From assembly GCA_019321725.1 (NCBI GenBank), contig CM033111.1, positions 3,348,001-3,412,000 on the forward strand: a DNA stretch of 64,000 nucleotides, written 5' to 3'. Each line of letters opens with the position of its first letter. Positions within the stretch are counted from its first letter, which is position 1. Positions 60,701 to 64,000 of the stretch are shown here, one piece after another. Under the pieces are notes generated by a model. The model did no database searches and was not told the DNA's origin. It was given only the letters and a program-made list of their open reading frames with translations. The DNA comes from Paulownia fortunei. Its lineage: Eukaryota > Streptophyta > Magnoliopsida > Lamiales > Paulowniaceae. The position numbers and the translations under genes are program-made.

Positions 60701-63500
60701 CAACTAATTACTTGTTCCACGGGTACACGCAATTACCTGAGATTATACATGTTTCAAGGCATTGAACAGCTCCCAAAAAATAAAAAATAAAAAATAAAAA
60801 ATTCTGAAGATGCTTTAATTTAAGGCAAATCCCCCAAATCTTGCAAGTTTGCTTGTTCAGAATTTAAGGCTTTAATTTCAGCACTTCACAGTGCTGGACT
60901 TGATGAATTGGAAAACGGTGGTTGAGTGACTCCTGGTCACTATTTGCTAGCAAACAAGTCAGAAAAGTGATTTGATTACCTACGTCGCTGGCTAGCCGAC
61001 AGTTGTTAAATGTTCTTACTGATCAAGCAATGCAAAGGAGTTGCCTAGTTGATGATCTCCTTGTATCGGTTGCTTTTCAGAACTTCATTTTATTTTCTAA
61101 GCAAACTTTAAATTCATGTTATTTGGAGATGTCTCCTCTCTAAATTCAGGGCGTTGAAAATCTTTTGTGCCAGAAAATAAAACACTCTGTGTGGGAAGTC
61201 TTATTCTTGACCAAGGAGAACTTAATCACTTGTATTAATTCCTGGCAAGATTATTCAGCATTGGAGAGGAGCCTTTTGAGAGTAGAATATTTTTTTGGAA
61301 AAGAGCTTATTCGACACTTTTGGGCCAAAATGCACAATTTGGCCCATTTGATATCGTCGTCGTCCACCATCCCATCCACAATGTGTGTTGATAACATATT
61401 TCTCTCATTAAGGATGATTAGGAACAACCTTCAGGGATTACAATGTGCTGCTCCATCAATGAAGATCAAAACCCCTCTACAGATTCTAATGGCCCACTAG
61501 TTTGTATCTTACATCTTGTTGCACACTAATACAATGAAGGGCTCCCATGAACTTTCCAATACTTGGGCCTTGTTGGATCCCCCCTTGCTTATGGTTGATG
61601 CCATTAATATGCTCTGGTTAGGCCCATCTGAATAACAAGCAACCTGCACTTGTTACTTTGGGCTTGTTTTTTGGTAAAGTGTTTGGATTGTGAATTTCGA
61701 CTTTTGTGGAAGATTTAAAGTTCATAGTTATAAATGACTCTGATAAATGAGGTAGATTTCAAATTTATTATGAAAATTGAGAAAATAATTCCAAATCGAC
61801 TATAGAATATTTAACAGTTGTAACAATGCCAAAATTATTCAATCATGCGTTATGGATATTGTTATGAATTCGAAATATTTAATTCTCAAAATTTTCAACA
61901 ATGAATTAGCGATTTTCAATAACTAATTTATAAATAACAATTATCAACTATCACTATTATAGAAGAATAAATAAATAAATAAATCAATCAGACACATCTT
62001 TATGTGTATGTGTTATGTAAATATTGTAGTTTTGAACTATGCAAGCGACAATTTAAAAGCTCTATATGGGATTTAACAATACTCTTTAAAGTTCTTCGGC
62101 TTCTCTATCCAATACCATTATTCTAGTTTCAATCACTACTTCATAATCTTAGGTTGTTAATAATTGGTTTAGATCTTGATTCGAAACATCATATCCTTAT
62201 TATTCTTGAAAAATTAAAGAATAACCTAAGTTTTGGCTCTGGTTGTTGGCTGCAGATCATGATTAGTTGATCCATAAAAATTCTGAACCCACCCCAACAT
62301 ATTATATAAGTAAAAAAATAAAAAATAAAAAATTTAAAACTAAACATTCACAAGACTTGGTACTATGGAGCCCTAAAATTCAAAGAGTTTTGACATTTAG
62401 AGAGTGTATACACCATACAGATGTGGTGCATATGGAGGGGCCGGCGGAACAAAATCTTGTGTCTTTTAATTAAGGATCTACTGATGATTGTTATCTAAAA
62501 TTCAACAATTAAAACTAGGTTAATCATTGTGTGCAGCACTTTCCAGCACATTCTTTTGCAGAATTAAGGTTTTATTGGCTCGATGTGTAATTTGTCATAA
62601 TTCCTTCACTTTTTTGACACTAATTTGTTGACAATTTTTGGCCTCTTTTACTGAAACTGATGAAATTAAGGTATTGTATGTATGGTGGTGGTTGTACATG
62701 ACAAGTTATAATTCATATTCATTTTTACTTGCATTTCTTAAATTAAGGAAAAAAAAATTAAAAAAAACTCTGCATAAAGTGGGGTTTGCCTTGTGTGGAA
62801 AAAAATAATATTGAATTCCTATTTACAACAGTCATTGCATTTTTTTTCCCCAAAAAAGTTGTAATTTGAAATATTTTTATATTATTATCTTTAAAAATAA
62901 TACTAATTGAAAGTTAATAGTACCATATTATTATTTAAGTAGGAGGGTATGTTTGAAACTAAGTAATATTTTGAGAAAATAAATATTTAATTTGTAGTGT
63001 CATATTATTATTTAGTATACTTGAAAAAAAAATTATTCTGAAAAAATAAAAATTTAGTTTGAAACATTATAATAAGAATTTTCATGTCTGCGCTGCAAAC
63101 ATGAAGTGAAATGAAAACGTTGTAAATAGATCGTAAAACAACATAGTGAAATAAAATTTAATTCAAAAAATACAGATTGTCTTCAATGAATTCGACATGA
63201 AAATGAAGTTGAAAATCGGAAGCTATAGAAAGTTCATTTAATTACAAGTTCATTTCCTGCTAATATTATTAGTAGAGCAGTTGTAATTTCTTTTTTATTT
63301 ACACTAAACTTTGTTACAATTAAGTAATCTTTTGTTGTCTCATCTGCAATACGTCCCACGAAACGCATTAATCCGGCGGAATGCCTACAGCCAAATTTCA
63401 AACTAATAATTCCACTCCCAACTTTGTTAAAAGCCTTCCCCCCAGACAAGATGTTGGTGGATCTCATGAATATTCGTGAACTCAGTTCCCCCAACATTTA
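57776..63500. other. Gene-poor AT-rich interval
   Basis: No exon chain was found. The frames at 61165-61500 (plus, 111 codons) and 63234-63497 (minus, 87 codons) are the longest, but neither shows a recognisable motif. A G-rich tract lies at 59316-59347. Around 60.2-60.3 kb there are several AGCTGAG/GCTGAGTAGCTC-type short repeats of unknown origin. AT microsatellites occur near 58612-58624 and 59120-59146. Confidence 0.6.
59316..59347 (+). repeat. G-quadruplex-prone tract
   Basis: Several runs of three to six G separated by A or T pairs (GGGGGAGGGGGAGGGGGAGG and onward) match the G4 consensus on the plus strand. No gene is recognised nearby, so any role is unknown. Confidence 0.8.
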
Positions 63501-64000
63501 ATATGGTTGTATGAATTGAAAGGACTTGGTGGTGTGGGGAGGTGTCCAAAGTGGGTACAGGTTGGTGTGGCTTTACCTATCCCTAACTCTGTTTTCCAAT
63601 GCAATTCCTTAAATCATTCAAGGCCTCTCTAATTCCTACCCCAACTCTCTTGTCTCTATTGTCTCTCTTGTTATCTGCATCAGCCCCCACCATTGAAAAA
63701 ACGATTCATTCTTCTCAGATTCCACTATCCCTTATTGCCCCCCTTCACTTCACAGTTCACATCTTCTCTGTTTGTGGTATTTCAGCGTCACAGTGTGTCT
63801 TGTGTGTGTGTTTAATTGTCTCTATTCTTCTTTGTATTCCTTGTAGTATTTTCTTGAGTCAGTTTGGTGGGGCTGTTCACCTTCTTTTGTCAGGATTCTC
63901 CCTGCCAGTCCCTCAGTCTACCCAAGGCTGACAAAAAGGGGATAGAAGCAAAGAATAAATTCATCCCACCATAAAAAAAACACAATATAGAACAAAGAAT
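63501..64000 (+). other. Pyrimidine-rich sequence, possible promoter or leader of a gene beyond the window
   Basis: GC content rises and the plus strand becomes CT-rich (many TCTCT and CCCC strings), as in leaders of many plant genes. A 110-codon frame at 63599-63931 is open but Leu/Ser-dominated, as expected from translating CT-rich DNA, and I do not treat it as a protein. The reading is tentative because the window ends here. Confidence 0.3.

Noticed and set aside
61165..61500. 111-codon plus-strand frame
   Set aside because: No family resemblance, no convincing exon partners, and the region around it is non-coding in character.
63599..63931. 110-codon plus-strand frame with hydrophobic Leu/Ser content, looking like a signal or membrane protein
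   Set aside because: The underlying DNA is a CT-rich tract typical of a plant leader. Translating such sequence always gives Leu/Ser/Pro-rich peptides.
1..64000. CRISPR array, operon or bacterial defence system
   Set aside because: Spliceosomal introns, plant protein families and AT-rich intergenic DNA show plant nuclear sequence. No direct-repeat/spacer pattern was seen.

Overview
This is a 64-kb piece of nuclear DNA from a flowering plant, most likely a eudicot. The sequence is AT-rich. The genes are long and split by many introns with GT-AG borders. The recognisable products are plant families: an SPX/EXS phosphate exporter, a bacterial-type PEP carboxylase, isoprenylcysteine methylesterase and a plant RRM/OCRE/G-patch splicing factor. 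I cannot name the species from sequence alone. All exon borders below were read by eye from splice signals and reading-frame continuity; no alignment was run.

Layout, left to right. (1) 628-1193, minus: the 5' part of a probable plastid-targeted protein with unresolved 3' exons. (2) 2766-12431, minus: a SUPPRESSOR OF ABI3-5 (SUA)-like splicing regulator in 16 coding exons. A 5' leader intron carries its transcript start to about 14.75 kb. (3) 16118-20962, minus: a PHO1-family phosphate exporter closest to PHO1;H1, 13 exons. (4) About 21-30.5 kb: a 9.5-kb gene-poor, AT-rich stretch with a hAT-like MITE near its right end. (5) 30530-38599, plus: ICME, 11 exons. (6) 39058-39367, minus: a small Lys/Pro-rich protein in two exons. 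(7) 40321-41232, minus: a frameshifted remnant of a half-size ABCG transporter. (8) 42979-55809, minus: a bacterial-type PEP carboxylase (BTPC/PPC4) in 20 exons. (9) 55.8-64 kb: gene-poor sequence with a tRNA-SINE-like repeat containing internal duplications, a perfect 44-bp palindrome and a G-rich tract. Pyrimidine-rich sequence at the right edge may be the leader of a gene outside the window.

The genes are independent plant transcription units, not an operon. The main functional thread is phosphate: PHO1;H1-like exports Pi, and plant BTPC joins PEPC complexes whose reaction releases Pi and which are linked to Pi-starvation metabolism. From memory, the two Arabidopsis counterparts are immediate neighbours (At1g68740 and At1g68750), so their linkage here looks like conserved microsynteny interrupted by ICME, the small gene and the ABCG remnant. 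I found no evidence of a wholly new multi-gene system. The most noteworthy items are this linkage, the BTPC-specific disordered insert, a GC-AG intron in the PHO1 gene, the ABCG pseudogene, several G-quadruplex-prone tracts (two of them inside introns and G-rich in the pre-mRNA), a short upstream ORF in the probable SUA leader, and several unusual repeats.
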